DNA from: JADJGC01 sp964617645
Lineage (GTDB): Bacteria > Zixibacteria > MSB-5A5 > CAIYYT01
DNA: 64,000 nucleotides
Direction: 5' to 3'
NCBI GenBank assembly: GCA_964617645.1
Contig: CAZTYE010000012.1
Span: 1 to 64,000, forward strand
The notes under the pieces are model-generated. The model worked only from the letters and a program-made list of their open reading frames with translations. It had not been told where the DNA came from and did no database searches. A program made the position numbers and the translations under genes. This document shows, in pieces, positions 8,712 to 17,963 of this stretch (position 1 is the stretch's first letter; each line of letters begins with the position of its first letter).

Positions 8712-9743
8712 CTAACGCGAAAGGATTTCCGAGAGCACTTTCGCCGTGTAGTCGACGACCGACATCAGCTTGGCGTATTCCATACGCGTCGGCCCGATCA
8801 CGCCGATCGCGCCCTGCGCATCGCCGACTTGATAAGTACGAATCACCGCCGAGCAGCTTTTGAGGCCGTCGATATTTGTTTCCGAACCAATCGAAACGCT
8901 GATGCCCGTGCCCTGCGATTTCTCAGTGAGCATGGTCACGAGACTGCGGCGTTCCTCGAGCAGCGAAATAAACTCGCGCAGTTTCTCCGGATCTTTGAAT
9001 TCCTTCTGCGAGATGATGTTGGTGGTGCCTTCGGCGTGAAACTCATCGATGTCCTTCTCGCTGAGAAGCTGCTCGCGTTGTTCGATGAACAGCTTGAGCA
9101 ACTGCGCCTCGCCACGGTGGGTGCTCTGCAGGCGTTCGATGATCGTGCGCTGAATTTCGCCCAACGGCAAGCCCGCGAGCTTCTCGTTGAGCAGGTCGGC
9201 GGTTTCGCGGATGTCGTCGGCGGAGAGCCGGGCTTCGACTTCCAGAAGAATCGTGCGGACGTAACCGGAGCGTACCGCCAGGATGACCATCACCTTAGTC
9301 TCGGTCAACTGCACGAGGTCAACTTTGTTGAGAATGGCGGAGTCGAACTTGGGCATGACAGTCACCGCCAACTGCGAAGTTACCTGCGCCAGCACCCGCG
9401 CGGTCTGGACCAAGACGTCTTCTATCGCACCGTGGTCGGTCAGCAACAATTTCTTGATCTTTTCGCGATCGCTCGGTGACAATTTCTCGGTGCGCAGTAG
9501 TTCATCGACATAAAGGCGATAACCGATGTCGGTCGGAATCCGCCCGGCGCTGGTGTGCGGTTGCTCGATCAAGCCGCGTTCCTCGAGATCGGAAAGCGTA
9601 TTGCGAACCGTCGCCGGCGAGACGCCAAGGTTATAGCGCGTCGAGATCACTCGCGATCCGACCGGTTCGGCGGTTCTGATGTAGTGGTCGATCAGAACCG
9701 CCAAGACGGTGCGTTCGCGCTCGTTGAGCTTGTAAACCGACAT
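8712..9743 (-). CDS. hrcA: Heat-inducible transcription repressor HrcA
   Basis: HrcA represses its own operon by binding CIRCE, and its folding depends on chaperonin. The 343-residue protein has an N-terminal winged helix with LNERERTVLAVLIDHYI, VGSRVISTRYNLGVSPATVR and QPHTSAGRIPTD, then a GAF-like domain and C-terminal IGPTRMEYAKLMSVVDY. As first gene of the operon directly behind a CIRCE element, its function is well supported. Confidence 0.97.
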   Translation of the reverse strand: MSVYKLNERERTVLAVLIDHYIRTAEPVGSRVISTRYNLGVSPATVRNTLSDLEERGLIEQPHTSAGRIPTDIGYRLYVDELLRTEKLSPSDREKIKKLLLTDHGAIEDVLVQTARVLAQVTSQLAVTVMPKFDSAILNKVDLVQLTETKVMVILAVRSGYVRTILLEVEARLSADDIRETADLLNEKLAGLPLGEIQRTIIERLQSTHRGEAQLLKLFIEQREQLLSEKDIDEFHAEGTTNIISQKEFKDPEKLREFISLLEERRSLVTMLTEKSQGTGISVSIGSETNIDGLKSCSAVIRTYQVGDAQGAIGVIGPTRMEYAKLMSVVDYTAKVLSEILSR

Positions 9744-9807
9744 CGAATATTCTCTTCTCGTCCCGGAACTCCACTCCGTGTGTGGAGTTAATTAATGCCC
9801 GTATTAC

Positions 9808-9834
9808 TTAGCACTCTCACGGCGAGAGTGCCAG
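9808..9834 (-). promoter_or_regulatory. CIRCE operator (HrcA-binding site)
   Basis: TTAGCACTC (9808-9816), nine spacer bases, GAGTGCCAG (9826-9834). The consensus is TTAGCACTC-N9-GAGTGCTAA: the left arm is perfect and the right arm differs at two bases. It lies 65 bases before the hrcA start and just downstream of the promoter boxes. Confidence 0.95.
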
Positions 9835-9836
9835 CG

Positions 9837-9864
9837 AAGTTATCGAAAAAAAGCGGTCTGTCAA
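9837..9864 (-). promoter_or_regulatory. Promoter of the hrcA heat-shock operon
   Basis: On the minus strand a perfect TTGACA (-35, 9859-9864) is followed after 16 bases by TAACTT (-10, 9837-9842). The predicted transcription start falls within CIRCE, the usual arrangement for HrcA repression of a housekeeping-sigma promoter. Confidence 0.7.
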
Positions 9865-9980
9865 CCGCTATGCTACCTTTCTGTTATACGCAGAGAGATT
9901 CACGATCAGCGTTGAAGTTTGTTAACCATTTAGTTTAATTATTGTCTCTAAGTTATTGTTATTTCTTGCGTTACGCATGC

Positions 9981-10691
9981 TCACTCAAGCGGTGGGACTA
10001 TTGATTTCAATTCGAAGACGAAAGAGTTGTCTCGGGCAAGAAGCGACTCGGTGCGGACGCCGGAGTCAATCCGTGTCACCAAAAGGTCGCTGCGTGGAGT
10101 GCCGGAAGCTGGCGGGTACTCGATTCCCCTAAGTATCATCGCGCGCAACTGAGAGCGGAAGAATTCGAAAAACAGGAAACTGCCGTTTCGATTCGGAGCT
10201 TCGAGCTGAGCCAGTTGTTGGTAATCTGCCAAGCGAGCGGGAGACTCGGCGATCCAAACGAATAGGCTGGGCCGACCATGCTCACGCAGTTCATACTTGA
10301 TGGACGGAAGTCCGGCGATCGATTCACGCTGCTCGGTGGGGACAAGCGTGAGGCCGGCGATGGCCGCGTCAAGCAGCGGCGTCATCGTCGAGTCGAGCAA
10401 CTCCTGCGGCGAACGATAGCGCACCGCGGCGCGCTGAGTCGTGCCGGAGGCAAGCAGCGTGCTGTCGCGCGCGCTGCTGCTGCCGGCGCGGTCAAGCCGA
10501 TACGCGAATACGCGAACGTTGAATTCTGCCGGCGAAAGATCTTCAATGATCACATGATGCGAGTTGACCGTCTGCAGTTCACGGAAGTAGACGACTTCAT
10601 AGCGCAGGTGTATGGTCGCGACATCCATGGCCGCAATGTTGCACCACGGGGCGAGAACGACTGCCAGTAGCCCGCAAAGAGATTTGACCAT
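9981..10691 (-). CDS. Secreted protein of unknown function
   Basis: I do not recognise this 236-residue protein. It has a signal peptide (MVKSLCGLLAVVLAPWCNIAA), then a soluble region with alternating hydrophobic and polar strands and no repeats, no membrane helix and no obvious catalytic motif. ATG 10691 is used. A strong terminator-like hairpin separates it from the upstream regulator gene, so it is probably transcribed separately. Confidence 0.65.
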   Translation of the reverse strand: MVKSLCGLLAVVLAPWCNIAAMDVATIHLRYEVVYFRELQTVNSHHVIIEDLSPAEFNVRVFAYRLDRAGSSSARDSTLLASGTTQRAAVRYRSPQELLDSTMTPLLDAAIAGLTLVPTEQRESIAGLPSIKYELREHGRPSLFVWIAESPARLADYQQLAQLEAPNRNGSFLFFEFFRSQLRAMILRGIEYPPASGTPRSDLLVTRIDSGVRTESLLARDNSFVFELKSIVPPLE

Positions 10692-10731
10692 CGTGGACTA
10701 ATGTAATCGATCGCGCGAACTGCGCAACGAC

Positions 10732-10763
10732 AAATAAAACGGCGCGCCGATGGCGGCGCGCCG
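10732..10763 (-). terminator. Rho-independent terminator after the HD-GYP gene
   Basis: Perfect 10-bp arms CGGCGCGCCG (10740-10749 and 10754-10763) with a 4-base loop are followed on the minus strand by TTTTATTTG. It lies 38 bases past the stop codon of the 10802-12322 gene. Confidence 0.85.
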
Positions 10764-10801
10764 CTCCTGCCGGAACCAAGGAGTATCGCAAGGAAACGAG
10801 A

Positions 10802-12322
10802 TTACGGGGTTGGCGTCGTCGCGATCTCCGCAGGATCGGCGACGCTGGCGTAAATTGTGTCGATTTTGACGCGATGTTTGCGCAGCGTCTCAATGAAGAT
10901 TGTCACGACGTTGGGGTCGAATTGTCGACCGGCAAAGTCGCGCAGTTCCTGAATCGCAGCCTCAATACTTTTCGCCGGTCGGTACGGCCGGTCGGTCACG
11001 ATGGCGTCGAAAGTGTCGGCCACGGCAAGGATTCGACCTTCGATCGGAATGTCTTCCCCATTTAAGCCGTGCGGATAGCCGCTGCCGTCCCAATGTTCGT
11101 GATGCGCGGTGATGTATGGCGCGCAGGACTTGAGGAAGGGGATGCCTTCGATCATCCGGGCGCCGACTTCCGTGTGGCGCTGCATGACTTGACGTTCATG
11201 CTCGGTGAGTTTGCCCGGTTTATTGAGAATCGAATCGGGCACACCGATCTTGCCGATGTCATGGAGCGTGCAGCCCATCGTCAGATTAAAGATGCGGTCG
11301 TCATCCCAGCCAAGTTCTTTCGCGATCAGTTCGGCAAGATAAGTGACGCGAACAGTATGACCCGATGTATAGCGGTCGCGGGCCTCGACGGCATTGGCGA
11401 GCGCAATGATTGTGGACAAGTAAGCCCGTTCGAGATCGTCGTAAAGCTTGGAGTTGCTGATCGCATAGGCGGCTTTCGAGGCAATCACTTTCAGACACTG
11501 CAGCTCGCCGGTTGAGAATTCGCGGAACAGGCTTTGCCGTTCCATGTTCAGCAAACCGATCACGCGGCCGCGGATCAACAGCGGGCACGAGAGAAAGGTG
11601 CGCACCGGGGCCTGATGGAGCGCGTCGCCGCCAGTCGCCGGTTCGGTGTAGACGTTTTCGATTTCAACGACTTTCGATTCAGCCGCCATCACCGAGTGCC
11701 GGGTTTGGCCTTCGAGAAACTCGCGATGGACGTCGGCATGCGCCGTCGTTTGCAGCGCCTGCAGCACGAACCGTCGATCGAGGCTCGGATCGTGGAACAG
11801 GATTGATGCCGCGTCGGCGCTGAATTCCTTGATCGTCAGGCGCAATACCTGATTGAGCGCCGTGCCGAGATGAATCGACGAGCCCATCGCTTCAGCGATT
11901 TTAAACAACGCCAGTTGCTCCTTGAGGTGGATATTCTCGCGCGTGAGCGCCTGTTTGCGCAATCCGCGCTGAATCGTGGCGCGCAGAAGATCGAGCTTAA
12001 ACGGCTTTACAATGTAGTCGTAGGCGCCGTGTTTGAGCACGTCGATAGCATTTTCCATCGTCGGATAGCCGGTCATTAAGATGACGATCGTCTCTTCCGA
12101 ATGGGCAAGCGCCTGTTCGATCATCTGCATGCCCGAGTAGTCGCCCATCATGAGGTCGGTAAGGACGAGGTCGAATTGCGTCGTCTTGAGGATTTCCAGC
12201 GCGCGCGCCGGGTCGGATTCCGCGACCACGATGCAGCTGTCGTCGACAGCGAGCATCTCGCGGACGACGTCGCAGACGGTAGCTTCGTCATCGATAACCA
12301 ATATGCGCTGGCGGTAGATCAT
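10802..12322 (-). CDS. Response regulator with GAF and HD-GYP domains
   Basis: This is a 506-residue signalling protein from ATG 12322 (a TTG 36 bases upstream is possible but less likely). Domains: REC (about 5-120) with the acidic pair VIDDE and phosphoacceptor in VLTDLMMGDYSG; GAF (about 140-290); HD-GYP (about 300-480) with HDIGKIGVP and HHEHWDGSGYPHG. HD-GYP proteins hydrolyse cyclic di-GMP, and all key metal ligands are visible. No histidine kinase is adjacent, so the partner is unknown. The HD-GYP call is firm; the output process is not determined. Confidence 0.93.
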   Translation of the reverse strand: MIYRQRILVIDDEATVCDVVREMLAVDDSCIVVAESDPARALEILKTTQFDLVLTDLMMGDYSGMQMIEQALAHSEETIVILMTGYPTMENAIDVLKHGAYDYIVKPFKLDLLRATIQRGLRKQALTRENIHLKEQLALFKIAEAMGSSIHLGTALNQVLRLTIKEFSADAASILFHDPSLDRRFVLQALQTTAHADVHREFLEGQTRHSVMAAESKVVEIENVYTEPATGGDALHQAPVRTFLSCPLLIRGRVIGLLNMERQSLFREFSTGELQCLKVIASKAAYAISNSKLYDDLERAYLSTIIALANAVEARDRYTSGHTVRVTYLAELIAKELGWDDDRIFNLTMGCTLHDIGKIGVPDSILNKPGKLTEHERQVMQRHTEVGARMIEGIPFLKSCAPYITAHHEHWDGSGYPHGLNGEDIPIEGRILAVADTFDAIVTDRPYRPAKSIEAAIQELRDFAGRQFDPNVVTIFIETLRKHRVKIDTIYASVADPAEIATTPTP

Positions 12323-12550
12323 TTTTCTCGGCGAATCCTGAGCCCGGTTGAAAAACAATTCTTTCGTAAGACGTTACCGATCGGCAGTACTTCCCTCTGG
12401 CGTTCACTCAGGTATCGTCAGCTTATTCGCGGCGATTTATCGCTGGCGCTGTGCAAAAATCGCCGATTTAGTTACTCCGTTTCGTTTGTGTCAGAATTGG
12501 ACAAAGGCGCTTGTGGAAACTGCCGATAATCTTAATAATACTATTGGACG

Positions 12551-13108
12551 ATGACAATGACGCGAACCGATTTGATACTGCTGGCGTTCCTTTCGGAACA
12601 GCCGGCACACGGGTGGGAAATCGACCGTCAACTGGTGGAGATGGGGGCCGATTTGTGGGCGGAATATTCGCGGCCCAATCTGTATTACGCGTTGCGCAAG
12701 TTGGAACGGCAGAAGCTGATCGAACGCATAGCCGATCCCGAAGATTCGCGGCGCAAGAAGTATCGCGTTTCGGCTGCGGGAAATGCGGCTTTGCGCGATG
12801 TCGCCGTCTTCGAGCAACTATTTGAGCAGCGCGTCCATTTTGATTTTGACCTGGTGTTGGGCTTTGCGAAAGCGCTCAAATCAAGCAAGCGGTCGCTCGC
12901 CGATATCATCGAAATGCGCCGTCAGCAGTTGCAGCAAGAACTCGATCGCGCTCAGGAACTGCTGCAGACAGCGGAGATGACTGCGGGGGTTTCGTTCGGG
13001 CGGATTGTCGTGCTGCGCCACCGGGTGAAGTTCTTGAAATCAGAATTGGATTTTGCGAAGTGGCTGGAGAAATCGACGCCGGAGGATTGGGCGTCGCTGA
13101 CGGGGTGA
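12551..13108 (+). CDS. PadR family transcriptional regulator
   Basis: This 185-residue protein has an N-terminal PadR winged helix (LILLAFLSEQPAHGWEIDRQ, then NLYYALRKLERQKLIER and a wing ending KKYRVSAAG) and a C-terminal helical dimerisation domain (about 90-175) of the Vir_act_alpha_C type. It is divergent from the HD-GYP gene, with a 228-base shared intergenic region. PadR repressors often control a neighbouring transporter or membrane-protein gene; none is adjacent in the same direction. Confidence 0.88.
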   Translation: MTMTRTDLILLAFLSEQPAHGWEIDRQLVEMGADLWAEYSRPNLYYALRKLERQKLIERIADPEDSRRKKYRVSAAGNAALRDVAVFEQLFEQRVHFDFDLVLGFAKALKSSKRSLADIIEMRRQQLQQELDRAQELLQTAEMTAGVSFGRIVVLRHRVKFLKSELDFAKWLEKSTPEDWASLTG

Positions 13109-13248
13109 GTTCAAAAGATCGCCGTCCTTAGCCAGGTGCCTGTGCGAGTAGATCCGCCTGCCTACACCGAAACACAGCATCCGGCGATTGACTTTTCGTG
13201 GGGTGCGACTATGGGTTTCCGTGCTGCTCCGGGTGACTCGCAGGACTG

Positions 13249-13656
13249 TCATCCATTCGGTTCATCCTCTTCGTCTTCCCACTTCAATGGGCAATTGCAC
13301 TTGGTGCAGAAATCGTGCGTCGACGCGTTTGTCTCGCCGCAATTCTCGCAGACAATGTTGCCGATCTGTGGCCGTCGTACTTTCGGCGGGTTAGGCTTAG
13401 GATTCGGCGTTACTTTCTTCAACGGCTCACTGCGTTTCTGATCAAGCTTTGTGTTGATCTGCTTTAGCAGGGAAACCATCTCATTGATCTTCCAGTACCA
13501 GCAATTGAGCTCCCTGATTAGCAAGAATATGATAAACAGGATCACGAAGGCGCCGATGAAGTAGCCGATTGCATCTTCGGATCCGGCAAACGCAATTGAC
13601 GGCCATAAGAGCACCAGCGAGGGTACTATCGCGAGGCGTTTAATCACCGTAGGCAT
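13249..13656 (-). CDS. Membrane-anchored zinc-ribbon protein
   Basis: This unrecognised 135-residue protein has an N-terminal signal peptide or first helix (to about residue 24), a transmembrane helix (about 30-48, YFIGAFVILFIIFLLI), a charged heptad-like stretch, a Pro/Lys linker and a C-terminal zinc ribbon CENCGETN...CTKCNCP. It starts at ATG 13656 behind TAGGAGGT. It overlaps or directly follows the 53-codon gene at 13673-13834, so the two probably form a small operon. Confidence 0.7.
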   Translation of the reverse strand: MPTVIKRLAIVPSLVLLWPSIAFAGSEDAIGYFIGAFVILFIIFLLIRELNCWYWKINEMVSLLKQINTKLDQKRSEPLKKVTPNPKPNPPKVRRPQIGNIVCENCGETNASTHDFCTKCNCPLKWEDEEDEPNG

Positions 13657-13672
13657 TACATTGACCTCCTAT

Positions 13673-13834
13673 TCATCGACCCGATTTCAACAAGAGGAGC
13701 ACCAAGAGAATGACAACAATTAAGCAACCCAGCGAAATTCGCTTGAGATTGCTTGATGTCTCTTTGTCCTGCGTCCTGCGAAATAGCCAAAATGCTACGA
13801 CCAGTATCGCGATCACGATTACCAAGACTGCCAT
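13673..13834 (-). CDS. Small two-helix membrane protein (53 residues)
   Basis: ATG 13834 is preceded by AAGGGA at good spacing. The predicted peptide has two hydrophobic helices, VLVIVIAILVVAFWLF and LGCLIVVILLVLLLL, separated by a polar loop RRTQDKETSSNLKR, and ends SGR. Its stop is 16 bases before the next start (13656), which has its own strong ribosome site. The alternative frame at 13656-13856 encodes a polar peptide without features and is less credible. Function unknown. Confidence 0.6.
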   Translation of the reverse strand: MAVLVIVIAILVVAFWLFRRTQDKETSSNLKRISLGCLIVVILLVLLLLKSGR

Positions 13835-13928
13835 CGAGTTTTCCCTTATACGGCAATAGTCCTGTTCTGCCTTGATTACGCTTCGCTCGACCTAACGCTA
13901 TCGCTCACAGCCTCAGGAAGAAGAACAA

Positions 13929-15155
13929 TCAGCAATGCCGCGTGAGCACGCGGCCGAGGCGTTTGACACCCTCGACGATTTGCTCCGGCGTCGGCGAGGC
14001 GAAGTTCACGCGCGCCGTGTTGTCGCCGGTCCCGTCGGGATGGAACGGCCGGCCCGGCACGAACGCAACCCCTTCGTGTACCGCTTCCTGAAACACCATC
14101 GTCGCCGAAACCCGATCGGGTAATTGTACCCACAGGAATAGCCCGCCATCCGGGTACGGCCAGCGCACCGAGTCGGGGAAATATTCCTTCATCGCGGCAA
14201 TCATCGTGTCGCGCTTCTGCATATAGGAGGTGCGAATTTTCTCGATGTGCGCCTCGAGGTAGCCGCGGCGCAAAAACTCGGCGATCACGTATTGTGTGAA
14301 GGTTGCGGAGTGAAGATCGACCGCCTGCTTGGCGCGTTCGAGGATCTTGATCGCCTTGACCGGCGCGCAAATCCAGCCGACGCGCAAGCCGGGCGAGATC
14401 AACTTGCTGAAAGTGCCTAACTGAATGACGGCGTCGCCGCCGAGGCCGCGCAGCGACGGTTGCGGCGTGCCAGAGTAGCGCAATTCGCCATAAGGGTTAT
14501 CGTCGATCAAGGCGATCTGATGCTTGAACACCAGATTCATGAGTGCCTTGCGGCGCTGATACGACAGCGTGATGCCGGAAGGATTTTGGAAATTGGGCAC
14601 GACGTAAATCATCTTGGGGTGATACTGGATGATCATGGCCTCAAGCTCGTCGATGACCATGCCGTCGTCGTCCATCCGCACCGGCGCGTAGCGCGCCTGA
14701 TAGAAATTGAATGCCTGCAGCGCGCCGAGGTAAGTCGGTCGCTCGGTGATGACGTAATCGTTTGGCTCAAGGAACACGCGGCCGATCAGATCGAGACCCT
14801 GCTGCGAACCGGTAGTGATCAAGATATTCTCGGCCGTGACCGGCAGACCCTGGCGTGAGATGCGTTCAGCGAGAAGCTCGCGGAGCATGGGAATGCCCTG
14901 CGTGATCGAGTATTGCAGCGCTGCCGCAGCGTTTTCGGCCATGACCGAGTCAATGCACTCTTGTACCTGATCGAAGGGAAACAACTCTACGGCGGGCAAA
15001 CCTCCAGCGAAGTTGATCATGCCGGGCTTATTGGAAATCTTCAGCAGTTCGCGAATGACGGAGGCTTCCAGTGAGGTCGCCAGCTTGGAGAATGGCCAAT
15101 TAAACACTGATCGTTCTCGCTCTCTGATCTCTAGTGTCGGATCAACGACGACCAT
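13929..15155 (-). CDS. PLP-dependent aminotransferase, LysN/MocR-like class I
   Basis: A 408-residue fold-type I aminotransferase. Seen: N-terminal INFAGGLPAVELFP, TTGSQQGLDLIGRVFL, the VPNFQNPSGITLS segment, DDNPYGELRY (PLP ring aspartate region), GTFSKLISPGLRVGW with the Schiff-base lysine, and C-terminal ARVNFASP with the carboxylate-binding arginine. This pattern matches 2-aminoadipate/alpha-aminoadipate aminotransferases and related broad-specificity enzymes acting on 2-oxoglutarate. There is no N-terminal GntR domain, so it is not itself a regulator. Substrate unproven. Confidence 0.88.
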   Translation of the reverse strand: MVVVDPTLEIRERERSVFNWPFSKLATSLEASVIRELLKISNKPGMINFAGGLPAVELFPFDQVQECIDSVMAENAAAALQYSITQGIPMLRELLAERISRQGLPVTAENILITTGSQQGLDLIGRVFLEPNDYVITERPTYLGALQAFNFYQARYAPVRMDDDGMVIDELEAMIIQYHPKMIYVVPNFQNPSGITLSYQRRKALMNLVFKHQIALIDDNPYGELRYSGTPQPSLRGLGGDAVIQLGTFSKLISPGLRVGWICAPVKAIKILERAKQAVDLHSATFTQYVIAEFLRRGYLEAHIEKIRTSYMQKRDTMIAAMKEYFPDSVRWPYPDGGLFLWVQLPDRVSATMVFQEAVHEGVAFVPGRPFHPDGTGDNTARVNFASPTPEQIVEGVKRLGRVLTRHC

Positions 15156-15205
15156 ACAATAGAGTATACGGGGAATTGACGCAAAGTCAATTAAAACTGG
15201 ATGGA

Positions 15206-16390
15206 TTAGTCAGAATAATCGTTGGCGCCGAGTCCGCCGGCACGCTTGATGACTTTGCTTCCGAATTTCTCGCGCAATTCATGCACGGTGCGGCCAAGCT
15301 TCTCATGTTTCTCCCGATCGGAGAAGAGCTCGAGTTGGCGGAGTTCTTCCCGATGAGCCAAATTGCTCGTGCGCACGCCGATCAACCTAACTCCCTTGTC
15401 GACAGCGCGATCCATAGGCACAAGCGCGGCGGCGGTCGCCAGAATCAGGCTGTAGTCGGCGGTCGGCTCTGGCAAGGTATGGTCGCGAGTGATGGTCTTG
15501 AAGCTGGGAAAACGCAGTTTGATTCCGACGGTACGCGTCAGCCAGTCGCCGCGATATAGTCGAATAACGACCTTTTCAGTCAACGCCGCGACCAGTGAGT
15601 GAATGTGTGCCGCATCGTGAGAATTCTCGCCGAGGGTTGTTTCGTGCGAAATCGACTTTTCGATGTGTTCTTCATCGATCATCGCCACCCGGCGGTCGTC
15701 CTCGCCGCGAGCGCGCGCCGCCAGCGTGCGGCCATGATCGCCGAGAACCAATTTGAGCGTCGATGCGTTCAGGATTGCCAGATCGCCAATCGTGCGCACG
15801 CCGTGTTTGAGCAAGCGCTCGTAGGTCACCGGACCAACACCCCAGATTTTGTCGACACTCAACGGAAAGACGCGCTCATGGATTTGATCGAATGTGATTA
15901 CCGTCAAGCCATCCGGTTTGTTTAAGCTGCTGGCGAGTTTGGCCAGCAGCTTGTTGGGCGCAAGACCGACGGAGGCCGTGATGCCGATCTGCTCGCGAAT
16001 TGCCGTTTTGATTTGGAGCGCGGCTTCCGGCGCTGTTCCCAGCAAGCGCTCGGTGCCGGTGAGGTCGACAAAGGCCTCATCGACGGAGATCATCTCGACC
16101 GCCGGTGTGAACGAAGTGAGAATATTCTCGATCAACTGAGAAGCATAGGAGTAGGAGGCGAAATCACCGTGCAGGAAGATTGCTTCGCGGCAGAGTCGAT
16201 AGGCCTCGGATGACGACATCGCCGAGTGAATGCCGAACTTGCGGGCTTCATAGGATGCGGTCGAAACGACGCCACGGCCGCCGGGCGTGCCGCCGACGAC
16301 AACAGGTTTGCCTTTCAGCGACGGATTGTTGCGCTGCTCGATCGCCGCGAAAAAGGCGTCCATGTCGATGTGCATGACGGTGCGGGTCAT
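15206..16390 (-). CDS. dinB: DNA polymerase IV (DinB, Y-family)
   Basis: Error-prone translesion polymerase, 394 residues from ATG 16390; in-frame upstream starts add a peptide not found in the family. Catalytic acids are in HIDMDAFFA (Asp9) and SVDEAFVDLTG (Asp104/Glu105). A helix-hairpin-helix WGVGPVTYERLLKHGVRTIGD and a little-finger domain follow. The canonical beta-clamp QLxLF-type motif appears as RQLELF near the C-terminus. Confidence 0.95.
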   Translation of the reverse strand: MTRTVMHIDMDAFFAAIEQRNNPSLKGKPVVVGGTPGGRGVVSTASYEARKFGIHSAMSSSEAYRLCREAIFLHGDFASYSYASQLIENILTSFTPAVEMISVDEAFVDLTGTERLLGTAPEAALQIKTAIREQIGITASVGLAPNKLLAKLASSLNKPDGLTVITFDQIHERVFPLSVDKIWGVGPVTYERLLKHGVRTIGDLAILNASTLKLVLGDHGRTLAARARGEDDRRVAMIDEEHIEKSISHETTLGENSHDAAHIHSLVAALTEKVVIRLYRGDWLTRTVGIKLRFPSFKTITRDHTLPEPTADYSLILATAAALVPMDRAVDKGVRLIGVRTSNLAHREELRQLELFSDREKHEKLGRTVHELREKFGSKVIKRAGGLGANDYSD

Positions 16391-17173
16391 ATTACTTGTA
16401 CTTGTGAGTAGAAAGTAAGGTACGCGAAGATTGGTAGTCAATCGCTTTTGTGTCGTTATGAGTGCCCGAAATCTTCTGATCGTGGGCGCGAATTCACATC
16501 GTCCCGCGCTTCAGCGGGATTCGCGCGGCGCGGCAAGGACGCGATCATGATCGTGTAATGATGTCGACTGCACCTGATACGAGAGTTGTGAAAAACACGG
16601 CGATGAGTTTATAGGCGACAACCGCTCGTTCCGCTGGCGCGGAACGACCCCCTTTGCAAAAGGGGACTTTACCGTGACTCACCGTTCCGCGGGGCGACGA
16701 CCAGCGGAGCAGAATGGACAATCGCGTAGCGGCGTATGGCAATGCGCCGTCGAATGACACACCCCGCCCCGACCTTCGGTCGGGTCACCCCTCTCAAGAG
16801 GGGAATGTTGGCGGCTGCGTCGCGACGTCTGAGACACAGGGCTCGTGCCAGGCGGAGTCGTCAAGCCGCAAAACGGCTTGACCTATAATCTGACTGTCGG
16901 ATACTCCGTGTTCTTGTCATTCTGAGCGCAGCGAAGAATCTGTTTGCCGTTGTGCCACACTACCAGCAGATCCTTCGCTTCGCTCAGGGTGACCACTTCA
17001 ATTACCCTTTCAACAGCCCCTACTAAGGGGGATTCGGGCGCGGTGGTCGCGCTCTGTTCGACTAAAGTCGCCCCCGCAAAGTATCGAAACATCCGTTGTC
17101 ACAGCGCGTGGTTTATCCTCCACTGAGGCGCATCGTAACGCGCATCCTAACCCACGTGATCGCTGGAGTTAGG
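16391..17173. repeat. Repeat-rich intergenic region
   Basis: No convincing gene is present. It contains palindromes shared with other spacers: CCGCGCTTCAGCGGG (about 16504), CCCCTTTGCAAAAGGGG, CCCCTCTCAAGAGGGG (about 16790, same unit as at 3683), and inverted copies of the TTCGCTTCGCTCAGGGTGAC unit (about 16918 and 16974) facing each other. Short ORFs here are compositional artefacts. Confidence 0.6.
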
Positions 17174-17962
17174 TTACAACTCTACTCGGAGATTGATGAA
17201 GTAGCTATCCAATACCTTCACGCTCTCGGCGAATCTCGGCGCCACGAGACTGATAAGATCGTACGCGGTAGTGCCGGCGCCGAGCCAGTACTCGGCTTTG
17301 GTGGTCGCGATGCCGTCGTGGCGAATGCTGTAGCCGATTCCGGCATGGGCGATTTTCACGCGGTAAGTGATCCAGTAAATGAAGTTGGCGAATTCTTCGT
17401 TTTCCGAAGCCAACAGCTTGTTGTCGAATTTCCATGGCGGACGCTTGACCGAGAATTTCATATCAAAACTGGATGGATGACGTTGCTTGAGCAGCGCGTA
17501 GCCAATTCCGCCGTAGTTGAACACGAGATCGCTGATCCCCATTCCCTGTGTCGGATTGAAAGCATCAACCGGGAATTCGACCAATGTCATTGCGAGACCC
17601 GCCTGCAGCGCCGCGTACTTGTTTACTCGATCGGGAGGCACTTTGAGAACACGGAAGAGCCACATGAAGCCCTCGGTGAGTTTGTAACTTACATAGAAGT
17701 GGCTGATTTCATCCGAAAAGCCGACGTGGTCGTTGAATTCATTCTTGATGTGGAATTTCCCCGTCGACGCGCCCCAGGTGTCTTTGAAGTAGAGATAGAA
17801 TCCGGCGCCACCGACGACATTCCCGATGGCAAGGTTGCGATGGATATGGGATTTGCGCGGCGCGGTGGCAACGGAGTCGGCCGTTTCTGCGGAAGCCGCG
17901 CCGATGATACTCGCGAACAGGATTAAAACAATGAGCGTAAACGGGATGGATTTCACTTGCAT
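17174..17962 (-). CDS. DUF2279-like exported protein
   Basis: 262 residues from ATG 17962. A longer in-frame extension to 18304 runs antisense-like through the upstream gene and reads as Ser/Thr-rich nonsense, so it was rejected. There is a signal peptide ending ASA, then a conserved helical region with the feature FSDEISHFYVSYKLTEGF...FPVDAFNPTQGMGISDLVFNYGG split over about 80-170. The spaced His, Asp and Glu residues and pattern resemble DUF2279 periplasmic/membrane-associated proteins. The start follows the stop of the dockerin gene by one base, so the two are cotranscribed. Confidence 0.7.
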   Translation of the reverse strand: MQVKSIPFTLIVLILFASIIGAASAETADSVATAPRKSHIHRNLAIGNVVGGAGFYLYFKDTWGASTGKFHIKNEFNDHVGFSDEISHFYVSYKLTEGFMWLFRVLKVPPDRVNKYAALQAGLAMTLVEFPVDAFNPTQGMGISDLVFNYGGIGYALLKQRHPSSFDMKFSVKRPPWKFDNKLLASENEEFANFIYWITYRVKIAHAGIGYSIRHDGIATTKAEYWLGAGTTAYDLISLVAPRFAESVKVLDSYFINLRVEL

Positions 17963-17963
17963 C

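Noticed and set aside
13656..13856. 66-codon ORF overlapping the small membrane protein
   Set aside because: The alternative frame with two membrane helices and a better ribosome site is more credible.
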